64,000 nucleotides of DNA. Origin: Vitrella brassicaformis. Taxonomy: Eukaryota; Sar; Vitrellaceae. The notes under the pieces were generated by a model that was not told the DNA's origin, made no database searches, and saw only the letters and a program-made list of their open reading frames with translations. The DNA lies in contig CDMY01000130.1 of the NCBI GenBank assembly GCA_001179505.1, forward strand, positions 120,632 to 184,631, given 5' to 3'. Shown here in pieces: positions 11,447 to 23,579 of the stretch (position 1 is the first letter of the stretch; every line of letters starts with the position of its first letter). The translations under genes and the position numbers were made by a program.

Positions 11447-11816
11447 TATGCGACTGCACTAACGATAGAATGACGGAATGCAGTATGTGAGTGAAAGTCA
11501 GATGATGGCATGTGTCTCTGTGTGTTTTCTTTCACCGTCGAGTTCACCGTGTGGCCGATGGATCATTCATAGTAGAAGAAAGGAGGGGGGGCCAGCTGTG
11601 ACTGAGCGTGCAATCAGGTCATGCTGTGTCTCGTGTAGTCGGAATGGAGGAGGGCCAGTCTTTTTCTTTCTTCCTTCCTTCCTTTCTTTCTTTCGCCATG
11701 GTAGACAGACGATGAAGTGTTCGTTGCATTCCATGACCCTCACACAATAGAGCGGCGAGAATGCTTTCGTGCGCGTTGTTGGTGTCATGGTGCGTGTGTG
11801 TGGGGGGGGGGGGGGG

Positions 11817-12116
11817 NNNNNNNNNNNNNNNNNNNNNNNNNNNNNNNNNNNNNNNNNNNNNNNNNNNNNNNNNNNNNNNNNNNNNNNNNNNNNNNNNNNN
11901 NNNNNNNNNNNNNNNNNNNNNNNNNNNNNNNNNNNNNNNNNNNNNNNNNNNNNNNNNNNNNNNNNNNNNNNNNNNNNNNNNNNNNNNNNNNNNNNNNNNN
12001 NNNNNNNNNNNNNNNNNNNNNNNNNNNNNNNNNNNNNNNNNNNNNNNNNNNNNNNNNNNNNNNNNNNNNNNNNNNNNNNNNNNNNNNNNNNNNNNNNNNN
12101 NNNNNNNNNNNNNNNN
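11817..12116. other. Assembly gap (300 N)
   Basis: Exactly 300 N, entered through a run of G (about 11802-11816) and left through GGGG. It lies in the 3' flank of protease copy B, where collapsed duplication could have broken the assembly. The true length is unknown. Confidence 0.98.
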
Positions 12117-12139
12117 GGGGGTCTCGCCTTTGCGGCCTT

Positions 12140-12289
12140 ACCTGTGTGGCTTTGCCTATCGTTGTGGCTGACGTTCTGATGAATGCGTGAGTGCGTGACG
12201 GTATCTCTTCCCTGCTTCTGGCGACCTTATGTGTGTGACTGTCTTTGTCATGTGCCTGTATGTGTGCCTTTTCGTCTGCTCCTGCATGG
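12140..12289. repeat. Duplicated 3' flank, unit 2
   Basis: Partner of 8034-8176: same order of TGTGTGGCTTTGCCTAT, GTGGCTGACGTTCTGATGA, GACGGTATCTCTTC and TGTGTGCCTTTTCGT. Similarity fades beyond about 12360. Confidence 0.85.
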
Positions 12290-13750
12290 CCAGCGTCGCC
12301 TGCACTCTAGGGTGCGGCGTACGAAGGAAATGGGAAATTAGGGAGCAGGGCAGAAAGGAGACGTGCTGTATTTTTCTTGTGGCATTTGCCTGCCGATGTT
12401 GAGTGCGTGACCCTCCATCTCCGAAGCAAGACTCCAAGTGAGTCAATCGCAAATTAAGCGTGAGTCTCACCCCGACATATTACACGTCAAACATACACAC
12501 ACACACACACACCACAAGGAACGTTACGCAAATGATAAAACAGGGATGTGCGAAGTACGAAGGACTGTAGTCAGTCAAATCGATCAAATTTAAAGTCACT
12601 CACTCAGCAACCTGTGTCATATGACTGTGCATGTCGTGTGTGTCATATGATTGCAACCTGTGTACCTGTTGCCATTCATTCATCTCTCATCTGCTACTCA
12701 CCGACACACCACCCAATGTCTCTTCTGTCAACGACTGCATATTGTCTAGCCAAATTGGTGTACGTTTTCGATCGAGACCGATCGATTGTCATATTATAAA
12801 GCTATCGACACTGATAAAAGTAAACACTTGCCGACACACTCACAGCCACACAGCGACGTACAACCGTCGAAATGGCATGTACACACATCGACCGATCGAT
12901 CGATCGATCGCCACAGCACTACGGAAGAACTCAAAGACACTTGCCCACACAGTCGTACATGTAACATACAACCCAAACACCGGAAAGATGAATACGAAAA
13001 GTAGCTGCAACAGCAGTGTCTCTCATGTGCACTTCACTTTAGTTCCATCGGCTGCCTCGATCGATAACGTTAACACCGACCCCCCTGTGTTTGTGATGCA
13101 TCAATCTACCGAGAATACAACAGAACAGCCATCACGCGAAGCGGACCGGGCCTGGATCACTCTTGCCTGACCCTTGCTTCCCCTCCCCCCTCGCCAATGC
13201 CGATAGATCAGTGCAGCGACACGTGCACCCAGAAGAGAAGAGGCTTTCCTTTATGCACCCACACAGGGAACCACCCGCCGACCCGCTCACCTCACGAGCG
13301 AGGGCACACACATTTTGCGCCTAGCACTCAGATCACATGGACCGCCCGCCCTCATTTCGCTCATCCGTACACCCCCCACACAGGGAAAGTAGACACAAGT
13401 CAGGTCGACACGGAAAGCCCAGTGCACCAGCGTGCACACGCCACGTGCAACCGCACAGCGCGCCCATCCATCCATCCATCCATCCACCCATCAAAGACGA
13501 CGCGATCAGACACACAGACACGTGACGAGACCGGCAGGTGAGAGACAGACGAAAGTGAAGGCAAAACAAAAAGCAAAGACCGACAGTTTGGGTCGCTTCT
13601 TCTCCACAGAATCAGCACCAGATGGAACATCAATTAGTAGCTACGAGACAAACACCAGAGGCACCAGGGTGTCAGACAAAGAGACAGCCATGAAGGGGCA
13701 CCCATGGCAGATCGTTCCGTGTCGGCCTACCAGGATAATGAATGGTGAGC
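12290..13750. other. Gene-poor, repeat-rich stretch
   Basis: No exon can be supported on either strand. It contains (CA)n at about 12491-12512, (ATCG)n at about 12888-12909, and (CATC)n at about 13466-13490. The open frames here have low-complexity, repeat-derived translations and no splice-bounded protein-like blocks. Confidence 0.5.
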
Positions 13751-15370
13751 CTATTCGCTTTTGCCGTCTCGGCCTCCTGTGGAGGTCCCACTGCGAGAAA
13801 CCAACCAACCATCCATTTATTATTTGTCACGCACACAACCCACACACATTCTTCTTTCCACTGTGTGATGTCATCCCTTTGGTTGCCTTACTAGGTTTTG
13901 CACACGGCGCCTTCCGAACTGTCGGGCAGAGCACTCTCGCAGCGGCAATCGATTCCGCCGCCTTTCTTGACGCCCGCGGGACTACAGCAACAGGATTGTC
14001 CCTCCGACTTCTCGATGAGGGTCTCAGAGCCATACTGCACACAACACATTCAACTGTGCTTCCATCGTGTCCTGTCTGATGGTGCGAACCCCCTTATGAT
14101 CGCAGGCCTCGTTCAAGGTGTCACACGCCACCGAGTCGTCGGACACGGTGCTGGCCTCCGCTGTCGCATCTGAAGGCGAGACAAACACACGCACACACAT
14201 ACATACATACATACATGTGCCGCTCTGTGTATTGATGACCGATAGGTACCCTGCTGCGTTGTGTGGCGAGTAAGTGTTCCGGGAAGAGCCACACATCACA
14301 TTACATGACATCACATGCAGGCAATTGAACTAACATAACAGCCTCCGTCTGGTCTTCCCGCACTCACCTTGGCCTTCCGTTTTGCGTGCGTCACGTCGCC
14401 GGCCACTCTCTCCGGGCCGGCCCGCTCGTCGTATGCACTGCAACCAACCATTCATCCAACCACCCACATTCTCTCCATCGTACTGGCTGGCTGGCTGCCT
14501 GCGTGTGATGTCATCCCTTTGGTTGGCTTACTAGTTTTGCACACGGCTCCTTGGAAACTGTCGAGCAAAGCGCTCTTGTCGCAGCAGCAATCGATTTGCG
14601 ATGGGAGATATTGCCGGGGACCCAAAAGCGCACAGCAACAGGGTTGTCCCTTCGCGTTCTTCTTGAGGTCCTCGAAGTCATACTGCACACAAACATTCAG
14701 CTGTGCTTCCATGGGCCCCTGTGTGTGGCGGTACGGACATTCTTATGATTGCAGAAGTCCTTGAAGGTGTCGCACGCCACCGAGTCGTCGGACATTACGA
14801 TGCAGGCCTCCGCTGTCGCATCTGAAGGCGAGGCAAACCTTGCACATACATATACACATACATAAATGGTGTTGATGATAGGTACCCTGCTGCGTTGTGT
14901 GGCGAGGAGTGAGTGTTCCGAGGAGAGCCACACATCACATTACATGACATCACATGCAGACAATTGAACCAACATGACAGCCTCTGTTGTGGTCTTCCCG
15001 GACTCACCTTGGCCTTCCGTTTTGCGTGCGTCACGTCGCCGGCCACTTTCTCCGAGAGCTGCCAGAGCTAGGGCTAGCCTTAGGTGGCGACCCGTCACCT
15101 GCATAACGGAAACAGCAAGCACACGCATAGACGGTGGGTGTGTGACACTCGCGTGGTCCGTGTCAATACGACCATCTGCTGAACGCAAGAAAGTGCTGCG
15201 GTCTTCATCGGCCCGAGCGAGCAAATTCTGGATGTCGGCCAACAGCTCCTGTAGCATCTGCTGGTCACGGGCATCGAGGCCACCACCACCGCACACAGGG
15301 CGGAGGCCGCCAGAGCCGCCAAAGAGGAGCAGGGAGCAACGAAGGGCAGACAGAGCGCGACGCGGGCCAT
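13751..15370 (-). CDS. Hypothetical secreted Cys-rich protein with an internal tandem duplication
   Basis: Not recognised. A start at 15370 gives a signal-peptide-like MARVALCLPFVAPCSSLAAL. A good helical block (QQMLQELLADIQNLLARADE, about 15190-15260) follows in another frame across a (GGT)n run, so either a frameshift or an unseen splice lies there. Two copies of a three-exon module follow. Module 1: KVAGDVTHAKRKAK ending at a GTGAGT donor near 15008, then CIVMSDDSVACDTFKDFCNH (about 14760-14815), then CVQYDFEDLKKNAKGQPCCC through AVCKT (about 14538-14690). Module 2: RVAGDVTHAKRKAK (about 14368), STVSDDSVACDTLNEACDH (about 14103-14160), then CVQYGSETLIEKSEGQSCCC through AVCKT (about 13895-14045). 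The paired conservation of protein-like blocks supports real coding. Exact splicing and the stop are uncertain. Confidence 0.4.
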
Positions 15371-15533
15371 TCTCAATGCGGGGGGAAGTGGCTGACTAAG
15401 ACAAGCAGGTTGGAGGGCCAGATGTCGTCCCTTAGCGGCTCAGCTCTTCCGCAACACACGACATGCAAGTTTACACGTCGGCTAAGTTACAGTGTACGGA
15501 TTCTGAGGCTCTCCTTTCTTCGCCAGAATCACC

Positions 15534-17236
15534 ATGAATGTGCGGCTGCTGTCATGCTTGCTGTCAGCGTGCTGGGCGCTGGCCGTCTGCCAGCCCCTCC
15601 CAGGGGTTTGGCGGCCCATCGAGGGAGGGATAGACCAAGCCATGAGGTGGATCGCAGCTGCCTTGAGGCTGACTGAGAACGACAGGACCGACAGACCAGG
15701 TGAGCCTGGCGAAGTAGCAGGGGAGCAATGGTGTGTGCTTTGTTTCTTTCCGCGCTTCCATCCTTCCACGAACAGGCACGGCGCCATTCGACGCAGACAA
15801 GCACAAGGATGACGATGCTCGATCTTGTCCAGGTGTCGAGTCAAGGAGGCACTCAAGGCATGATTCGGTATTTGTGCTTTCCTTCAGAGCCGCTCGTACT
15901 CAAAACAACCGACGCCTTAAGAAACGGGACAGAGGACTGGGAATTCCCAGGCTGGAATTATACAGAGATTGTATGGGACAATGACCACTTCAGTGACTTC
16001 CTCGTGGTGGCACTGGACAGTGGAGAGAAGGGCACTGCCAAACTCCATGTCCAGGATCTCTGGATTGATGACGACGCTGTCTTTTGGCATACAAACCAGT
16101 AAGCAGCCTTTTGGGCTGACCATAAGAAATACTCACCGGGCTGATCTGCTGTGCTTCTCTTGCTGCAGCACAAGGGATATGATTTCTACTAGTGTTCCAT
16201 CGGACAAGACGTCTGGGACCTACGAGTCAGTCATTGTGGTGTTGACTGCAAATGTCGAAGGAGGAGACGGGATCCTCGCAGCGGTGCAGGAGCACTCATA
16301 TTTCTTGACTGCTCTTTCTCACGGTCTCTGCGTTCTGTAGGTCGAATCTGTTGAGTGTGAGGATGGGCCGTGTGAATTTAAGCTGCTTGTTTCTGAGCAC
16401 GACGGCGCGTGCATTCTAAGAGCAGTCGATGGGGAGGTATTTGGCGTGAAGGAGACTATCGATCTAGAGACCCTCCCGCTTTTCCCTCCTCCCCCAGCGC
16501 CGCCAGGGGGTCGTGTGCCAAGACTATGCCCAGGCACGCGCAGGAAATATATGGCTGCGTACACCCCCGATGCTTTGTATTTGTGAGTCTTCGTCAGGTA
16601 ATCTTTTGGGACCGTTCAGCGGCTCGTTGGAAGAGGGTGAATCTGTGACTGTTAATGACATTTCCGGTCCCTTTTCTGCTCCCTATTTCATCATTGCTTT
16701 GGATTCACTCGCCGCGGGGGACAGTGACTTGTATGTTTATGACCCCTCTGACCCCACGTAAGAAAAGAAGAGAGTGTGATGGAGTAGACCGAGTTATGCA
16801 TTCATGCAGGATTGAGACAAACAGCACACATGTCAGTGATAACACCACAGATAGATACGAGGATGCTATTGTAGTCGACATCAGTGTCTTCAAGAGAGAT
16901 TTTTCTGTTGATGTAAGCCATCACTTTCTTTAAGCCAGCAAGCTAGTGAATACTACTTGACATGCGCTAATGCAATACCGTGCGTGTGTGTGTGTCTGTG
17001 TTTTTTTCTTTTTTCAGGTGTTCTGCTATACGGGGCCCTGTGAATGGGTGCGCATTAAATGCAATGCAAAAGCGAATACCTTACTGTCTTTTCTCTCGTT
17101 GGTTCTGCAGCAACTCATTGCTTTCCATCATGATGGCAATTGCGTAGCGACGCTGCCTTATGAGGTGACGGTACCTAGAGTCGGTGCACAAATCGACGTT
17201 GACGGAGAGCTCGTCGACATTTTTCCCCCTCCCTGA
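15534..17236 (+). CDS. Secreted protein with two related beta-rich repeats (PPC-like), unrecognised function
   Basis: Exon 1 (15534-15699) encodes a signal peptide (MNVRLLSCLLSACWALAVC). Following exons 15776-15832, 15888-16098, 16169-16283 and from 16341 join in frame. The body holds two related units. Unit 1 has SDFLVVALDSGEKGTAKLHV, then YESVIVVLTANVEGG and VECEDGPCEFKLLVSEHDG. Unit 2 has PYFIIALDSLAAGDSDLYVY, then YEDAIVVDISVFKRDFSVDV and FCYTGPCEWVRIKC. The DSDLYVYDP string resembles bacterial pre-peptidase C-terminal domains, but I would not assign that family without a profile search. Each unit keeps one Cys pair around a GPCE core. A proline-rich linker (LFPPPPAPPGG) joins the units. 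One intron after about 16582 seems very short or uses an unusual border. The gene is divergent from the Cys-rich gene on the minus strand, 163 bp away. A decayed partial copy lies at 23.6-23.9 kb. Confidence 0.65.
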
Positions 17237-17461
17237 CGTCAAAGGGATACACTTCTGTCACAGTTTTGTTCCTTTCGCCGCCTGCATGTCTTATATTCTT
17301 GACACAATTAGTTGTCTTGTCACAATCTGCTGGATTTGCTCTCTTAATTTCGCTTGCACGCAGGACATGCCTCTAATGTTGCTTTCCTGCGTGCAAGTGA
17401 CGTTTCGCATGACAAGTCCATATCAATACAAATCATGTCAGCCGAGCAAAACTCATCAGTC

Positions 17462-20400
17462 TTAGAGCACTTGAGGACAAAAAATGCTGACACAAATTTC
17501 CAAGAGAAATACTGATACACATACACACACACACACGCAGCCCTTCAAGTCCAAGACCAATCTCGGTGCCCCCTCTGTCCGCCAGATTGCCAGCTGCTCC
17601 GTTTGAGCTTCCGTCGGTTTCTCAATCTGATGAGCCGCCTCACATGTCGCGTTGCTGCCGCAGCTGCATGAGGAGAAGGAGAAAGAGAAGCAAGAGAAGA
17701 TCTGCCAGTGGACGTGTCGTTGGTTTTTGGCTCGAAAAGTGACGGCCGTGGCGCCCTCTCTGGCAGCTCTGATGTACATCCACATGCACACACAAGATCG
17801 ATGTGCCTTTCGTTTCATGTTTCCTTGTGCGCTCTTGACAATCCCTCCTACTGCAGTCCATCGCCACAGGACAGACAGCCTCCACTTTCCTCTTCACTCC
17901 ATCCGATCTTGTGAAGGAAACACTCAATGGCACAGTGCGAATCAGATAATGCTGAGTCCCCTGCTCAAAATCCACATCGACTATACCAACACCAAGCTTT
18001 GTCCACTTGGACAGCTTAACGATTTCCGCTGCTTCGCTGGTATTACACGCCAAGGCAAACGTGGGTGGACCGGTGAGGTCGCCGATGACATACTCACTGG
18101 CAGCGCTTGATGACACCACAGTTGCGATGGAGTTGATAAGGTCATCATCAAGAGCCATGGGCTCCCCATCTGCCATGAGCTGCAGCCGGTGGGAACGTTG
18201 ACACTGAATCATAACTGAAGCACGCAGAAATACAATGAGGCAGATATACAATGACAGAGACATGACACTTCTGCCTTGATCACCTTCGTTCGTCTCGTTG
18301 CAGAAGTTGCCAAGGCGTCCAAACAATGCAGCGGCGTTGTGGATGAAATTACCGTTTACAGTCCTCGTGTCAATCTGTGAATACAAGCGGAGCCCGAGCT
18401 CATCATCGTGCAACAGTGGAGCACCACCCTCGCGTCCAGGACGGAATCGATACTCCTGTAGACAGGCAAATATATCAAAAATAAAGAGCACGCGCATCAG
18501 AGGCCAATGCCTTGCAATCAGTGCACGACGGCATGCATGATGTACCGCATCAAAAGCAGTGTCAGAAAGATAAACCTCCATCGCAGAGAAGTAAGCCTTG
18601 TACTCGTCCGACGATCCCGGAGCATATACAACATCCGTGGTCGAGATGGTTGTTGAACTATTTCTGTTGAAACACCGCTCAACCGAGGCACCTTCCTTCT
18701 CAGAAAGCCTCAGCAGAGTGTACTGAATCTCCATCAGTCTCACGCTCGAGGTGAGCAGAGCCTCGGGGATGCCAAGCTGAAAGCCCTCTGCGTCGCCCAA
18801 ATCAAAAAGCTGTGTGTTGATTTCATCCCCAAACGACGGCCCGCCCTCTGATGGCGATACAAAGCTGTTCTGGAAGCCGACCGCAACCAGAAAAGCGCCT
18901 GCACCAAGACATGGACAGCAACGAGGCACGCTCAGTCGTTCATTGGCGTCATACTGCAGCCCAATGCTCAGTCACCTTCGACAAAGACAATGCTGCCTGC
19001 AAATATGTTCAACAAAGACAATATGAGCCAATGGAATTACGCATTTCATTCACTTATGTACCTGCACATTGAGGGGGTCCCACTTGGCGGACGGCTCCCT
19101 TGATTACAACGTCTGCCAATGTTGAAGGTTTCCAGAAGCCCTTTGTGAAAGTGTCATTGAGTGCCGCCAAATGATACTCAACCTCCACATGTACGCCAAT
19201 GCCCCTCTCCTGGTCGGGCTCGCAGCTGTAGACCTTCTCATCCACATGGTTCGTGCAGCTGGAGTGATTATAGGCGTTTTCGATGCATCCTTCGCTTGTA
19301 CGGTCCTGGAAAATCGAGAGACATCCAGAAGAGTAACGAAGTGGACCAGGTAGGAAGTCGCCGTCTGTGATGGTCCATAAATCTGTCAGGTTTCGGAATG
19401 TGGCATCAAAAAGCTGATAAGTCCCCGGCTGCACTCCCGTTGAGGGGGCGACGGGCAGCCTTGGCCCCGGACACGCCGCGAAGCACTCAAAGCCAACCTT
19501 GCAGGTCTTGTTGAAGATGATATCGTCGCTGGTCTGGTTGCCGTCGTCTTGCTTCTCGTAAACCAACACCGTCGTATGGATTTCTCTCTGCTCAGTCTGG
19601 ATAGCTTCCACACAGTTGTACTGAGAGAGATTGCTGACGACTCCCTCATCTTGCAGTGACGTAGTAGACCCGTTTCTCTCTTGTATCAGCACATCGACAA
19701 ACACGTTGTCTGAGAGCGTTCCCACCTCAGAATTGACCCCAACAGCAGCGATCGATCCAGCCTCGATGCCGACAGGAATCACATCGGTCTCGCTGAAGCC
19801 AGCTGGGAGGGTCTCCAGCTCAAGGCCTCGGCACTCAACATAAACTGATCACGATCAATGAGAGAATCCTGTCACAATTGGATGCGCCAAGATGGATGGT
19901 TTCTGTCTCACCGCCTGCATCGTGGTGCAGCAAGTAGCCCATTTCTGCCTTGAGGATGAGATCGAGAGAGCTGCCCGTCTCCAAGTTCTCCAACTTGAAA
20001 GTCAGCGGCAGAACCGTCACTTTTTCGGCACACAAGATCTGGACCAAGCTGAGAGTGAGACCAACGGTTGGTCTCGCGTCGAACCAGGCTTTCCACAGGA
20101 AGATCTTCGACTGCTCTCTATCAGGGATAGTGATGTTGAATTCGTCAGCAATCTCATCGGGAACGAACCGCCTCGTCACCGAATAGCGTGCCACAGTGCG
20201 TGCGTTGAAGAGCGGGAAGGCAGGGCTTTGGTCCGGCTTGAAGAGCGGAAACCACAGTGAGGGCGCCTCGACGCCGACCAAAGCACGGGAGGGGTCCACA
20301 CCAATCGCCGCTTGCTCAGCTACAAGCCGCTCCTCCTCTGCGGGAATGCGATCCTCATCAGCCGCCAGGCGACAGATTCGATTGAACCTCTCGGCAGACT

Positions 20401-22288
20401 CTCCAGAGCCGTCCTCGACCTCAAACAGCCTCTGCACACAGCAAACAAAAGTGGAAAGGCGATTCGTTAAGGTGCTTTCTCTCGCTTCTGCTGAGGTACT
20501 TACTTTCAAGACCACATTATCGTCCTGATCGTAGCTGAATCCGGATGCAGTGGCCGCGATGACTCCGCCTGCCGCCACGTCGCCCGACGTGATGGTGAAG
20601 ATGCGCTGCTTGAGCAAAGAAGGGCAGCCGGCGGGCACGGTGGTGGGGAAGGTGAGGAGGCCCAAGGGGGTGTTGGCGGCTGGACTGGTCAGAGCGATGC
20701 CCCGTGTGGTGATGAGCTCCGTCTCCTCTCCTTCGGCAAATAAAGTGATGCGCTGCTCTGCTGTGTAGTTGGCAAAGCGAGCTCGAGCTGATATCGCTTC
20801 ATCGACCAGTCCGGTGCTGCATGCACAGCAGAGACACAGCCAATCATGTCCTTCTTGTTGCGTCTCCTTGTCTGTCAGACTCTGTCTCTCTCGCTCACCC
20901 TGTCAGCTCAATTTGCGCCTCAAGGCCGACGCACTCGGCTTCGCTGGCGTCGACCACCTTCAACACACCTTGAATGACAAGCTGATCGACACACAGAGAA
21001 ATCAACCGTTGCCAGCCCATCAACCACCATCCCGGCATGCCTCCCACTTACCAGTGCCGGCGAGAACTCGTTGCCCTCTCGCACCGAGCAGAGGCCAACG
21101 TCAGGGCAGTCGAACGACAGAGTGGCAGACACGCCCTCCGTGGTGTCGCATGACAGGTCGATGAAGAAGTCCTCATTGGAGTCCTTCACCCTTCCCTGGA
21201 TGCGCATGCAGCTGTCCGTGTCGCCCACATTTTCAATAGAGTCCACCCAGGCCTCCGACTTGATGTCTTTCACTAGATAAGTGCCCGGCACGAGCTGTGA
21301 GAAGTTCTTTGGGTCGTTGTTGTGGTCGCCAATAGCGAGCGATGCAGGGTCGACGCCGCTCGTCTCGGAGATCTCCACGACCTCCAGCGCATCGTAGCAG
21401 TCGAGGTTGGGCGCGAAGGGATTGACTGCGTTGATGCATGGGTCAAGGGAAGGCGGGAAGCACAAAGACGATGGCTGCCCTTGCAAGACGCCGCGGACCA
21501 GCGATGGGGTGCCTGCAGGCTCACGACTGAGCTCACCGAACAGACCTGCACAGCAAAGACACCGTCACACACACTCATTTGGGGCCACTGGGCAGGGCAT
21601 TGGGGCTCTTCTCGCCTGTCTGATTGGCAAAAACAGAAGAATTAAGGCAAAAGCAAAATCGTTGGTCGCTCGATCGTGCGCATAAAGGCTTCTCGGGGGG
21701 GCACTCCGAAAGCGCCGCGGAGCCACTATGGCCATCCACAGCACCGCAGAGGATGCTCTGTCCATTCGAAGAGGCGCTCACGGGAGCACCGAGGGTTCTG
21801 TTCTGTGCAACTTGCAGCCGTCTCGTCAGGTTGGCCTCTGCAAAGGAAAGGGACGGACACACAGAAGGCGACAGATGTGGCAATTGAGATGTGGTGAATG
21901 GCTGAATGAATCGTTGCGTGACTCGCCCACCAGCCACGCACTGCCCGAGAGCCCTCTCTTCGCCTTGGTCGTCTGTGAAGTACAGAAAGGGGTTCGGCTC
22001 ACACGTGGACAGCCGCAGGCCAGAGGGTGGGACGTCTGCAATGACACAGAACAGAGGAGGGAAAAAAATTCGCTGCTTTGTCAGAACTGTTTTACTACTA
22101 TAGTCCCTCGCTCTCTAACCGGGAAGGCAGTCAGCACTTGTGGACGTCACGACGCTGTCTGCTGATCTGTTGTTATTGAACACACATGCGGATACGAACT
22201 GCGCGTCGACGGCCAAGGGAACAGGCGGCCATGCAAGCAAAAATGCGAAGAGGCATCTCGTGACGAAGGTCGGCTGAAAGGGGCTCAG
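17462..22288 (-). CDS. Very large secreted Cys-rich modular protein, unrecognised
   Basis: Starts at 22288 with a signal peptide (MLSPFQPTFVTRCLFAFLLA, cleavage near VDAQF) and runs through about ten large exons to a stop near 17462, roughly 1,200 residues. Many Cys and N-glycosylation sequons. Long uninterrupted blocks include 20920-21520 (CINAVNPFAPNLDCYDALEV and VPGTYLVKDIKSEAWVDS), 19840-20820, 19060-19840 (VGFECFAACPGPRLPVAPST, QPGTYQLFDATFRNLTDLW) and 17930-18930 (GFQLGIPEALLTSSVRLMEI). Short motifs recur: PGTYxxxDxxxxxxxD, and ECVGLEAQ / ECRGLELE opening comparable beta-rich units, so it is probably built of diverged repeats. No transmembrane segment is obvious. The 3' end is least certain: a (CA)n tract at 17520-17538 is translated as Cys-Val repeats and may be intronic. 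I considered gamete-fusion (HAP2) and surface-adhesin families and found no diagnostic motif for either. Confidence 0.7.
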
Positions 22289-22349
22289 CATGACACAGAG
22301 GATGGAGAGGATACTGGTCACATGTGGACTGGAAAGACCACAGGAGAAA

Positions 22350-23034
22350 TGCTCGGTGTGCTTTTCGAGTCAGACGCTCTCTCGTCACGTTAACGGTCCC
22401 CCTCGCCCTTGGCTGCAGCTTCCGAGCTCTTTCGCCTTCTCGTCTTCATCGCACCGCTTTGCCCTGCGCACCGAGCAGCGGCGCAACATCGCCACAAATC
22501 TTTCCGCCGACACGCGGAAAATCGATGATCTCTCGAGGCCCGATGGCGGCAACGTGGCGTGCTCGTTCACGGACGAGGGCCTCATCGGGACGCCCGCCGT
22601 CAACAACAGCATAGCAGGCCCACCCACCGCGGCAGTAGGCCACCATCCAATGCGGTCCGCCAACGATTCTGTGTAAGTGATGCATGTGTTGCTTGTCATG
22701 CGATTGTGCGTATGTCTGTTGCCTTTGTCTGTTGCCTCATGTGTGTGCAGGGAATGACCCACTTCTTGGGGCTGCCGACCTCAGAGCTGACAAGACGCTC
22801 CTGCAGAGATTCGGTGAGGTCACCGCACTTGCTTGCATCATGACTGAAGCTCACGGAGAATGGCTCGTTATGTGCGTGCAGGTGTGTTGGGGTGTGGGAC
22901 TCACTATCCTCTGTCAGCGCTTTGGTGCGCTGAGGGACGGCAGGTACAAGACTCACGTCAGCAAGATGGCCTCTATGGGCGGACGGGAGGCGCGCGCAGC
23001 CATCAAGAAGGTTGACTTCTGCGGCTTCCAGTGC
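22350..23034 (+). CDS. Hypothetical protein, small multi-exon gene
   Basis: Weakly supported. A block at about 22520-22672 (DLSRPDGGNVACSFTDEGLI, VNNSIAGPPTAAVGHHPMR) ends at a GTAAGT donor. After an intron ending GTGTGTGCAG (22750) comes NDPLLGAADLRADKTLLQRF up to a GTGAGG donor. A third block is HVSKMASMGGREARAAIKKV to a TGA at 23034. Downstream sequence (23035-23160) also looks partly protein-like. No family recognised; the start codon is not settled. It is divergent from the large secreted gene, whose start at 22288 is close. Confidence 0.3.
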
Positions 23035-23579
23035 TGATGGGGGCCACCAACAGCGCCTCACTGATGAGGATGAGACCCACAGGGATGGATCCGTCCCTTA
23101 CGCGGGCCAATGGCAATTCGGTCAGTGATGCTGCTCGCCCGATGTGCAAAGGAAGCTTACAGTATCGATCTACCTCTCGTTCTGTCTGTCTGTCTGTCTG
23201 TCTGTCTGTCAGGTGTGCTGGCTGAGGAATTGACGAGGTGTTGCCAGAGGTAGTGTTCGAGAGCAGTGTGGACGGGGGGACGACAAGGTGCTGTACGTCA
23301 GCCTGCCCGCCATGCTCTACAAGACCATGCACGCCACACAACACGTGGCACACACGATAGAGGCTCACGAGAGCCGGGCAGATGGCACACGGGCAGCCAC
23401 AAGTGAGATGAGCTGGCAAGGGACGAGTGCGTTGTGATCGATAGAGATGAGAGGGAGGAGCGGGCGGCAGGCAGCAAGAGGGATGGTTGCCGTGTTTATT
23501 TTCCAGTGGCTGGCTGCCAAGGCACAGATTTCTAGATACCTGAAAGCACCCACAGTGCACAAGCTGACGTAGGCTGTGC

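Noticed and set aside
13197-13569. Long open frames on both strands
   Set aside because: Their translations are made of (CATC)n and similar repeats and low-complexity Pro/Thr/Ser, with no conserved blocks or paired splice sites.
17520-17545. Cys-Val repeat as part of the large secreted protein
   Set aside because: It is simply the translation of a (CA)n microsatellite and most likely intronic or 3' UTR.
17462-22288. HAP2/GCS1 gamete fusogen
   Set aside because: Size, leader and Cys content are suggestive, but I see neither the expected Cys pattern nor a transmembrane segment before a basic tail.
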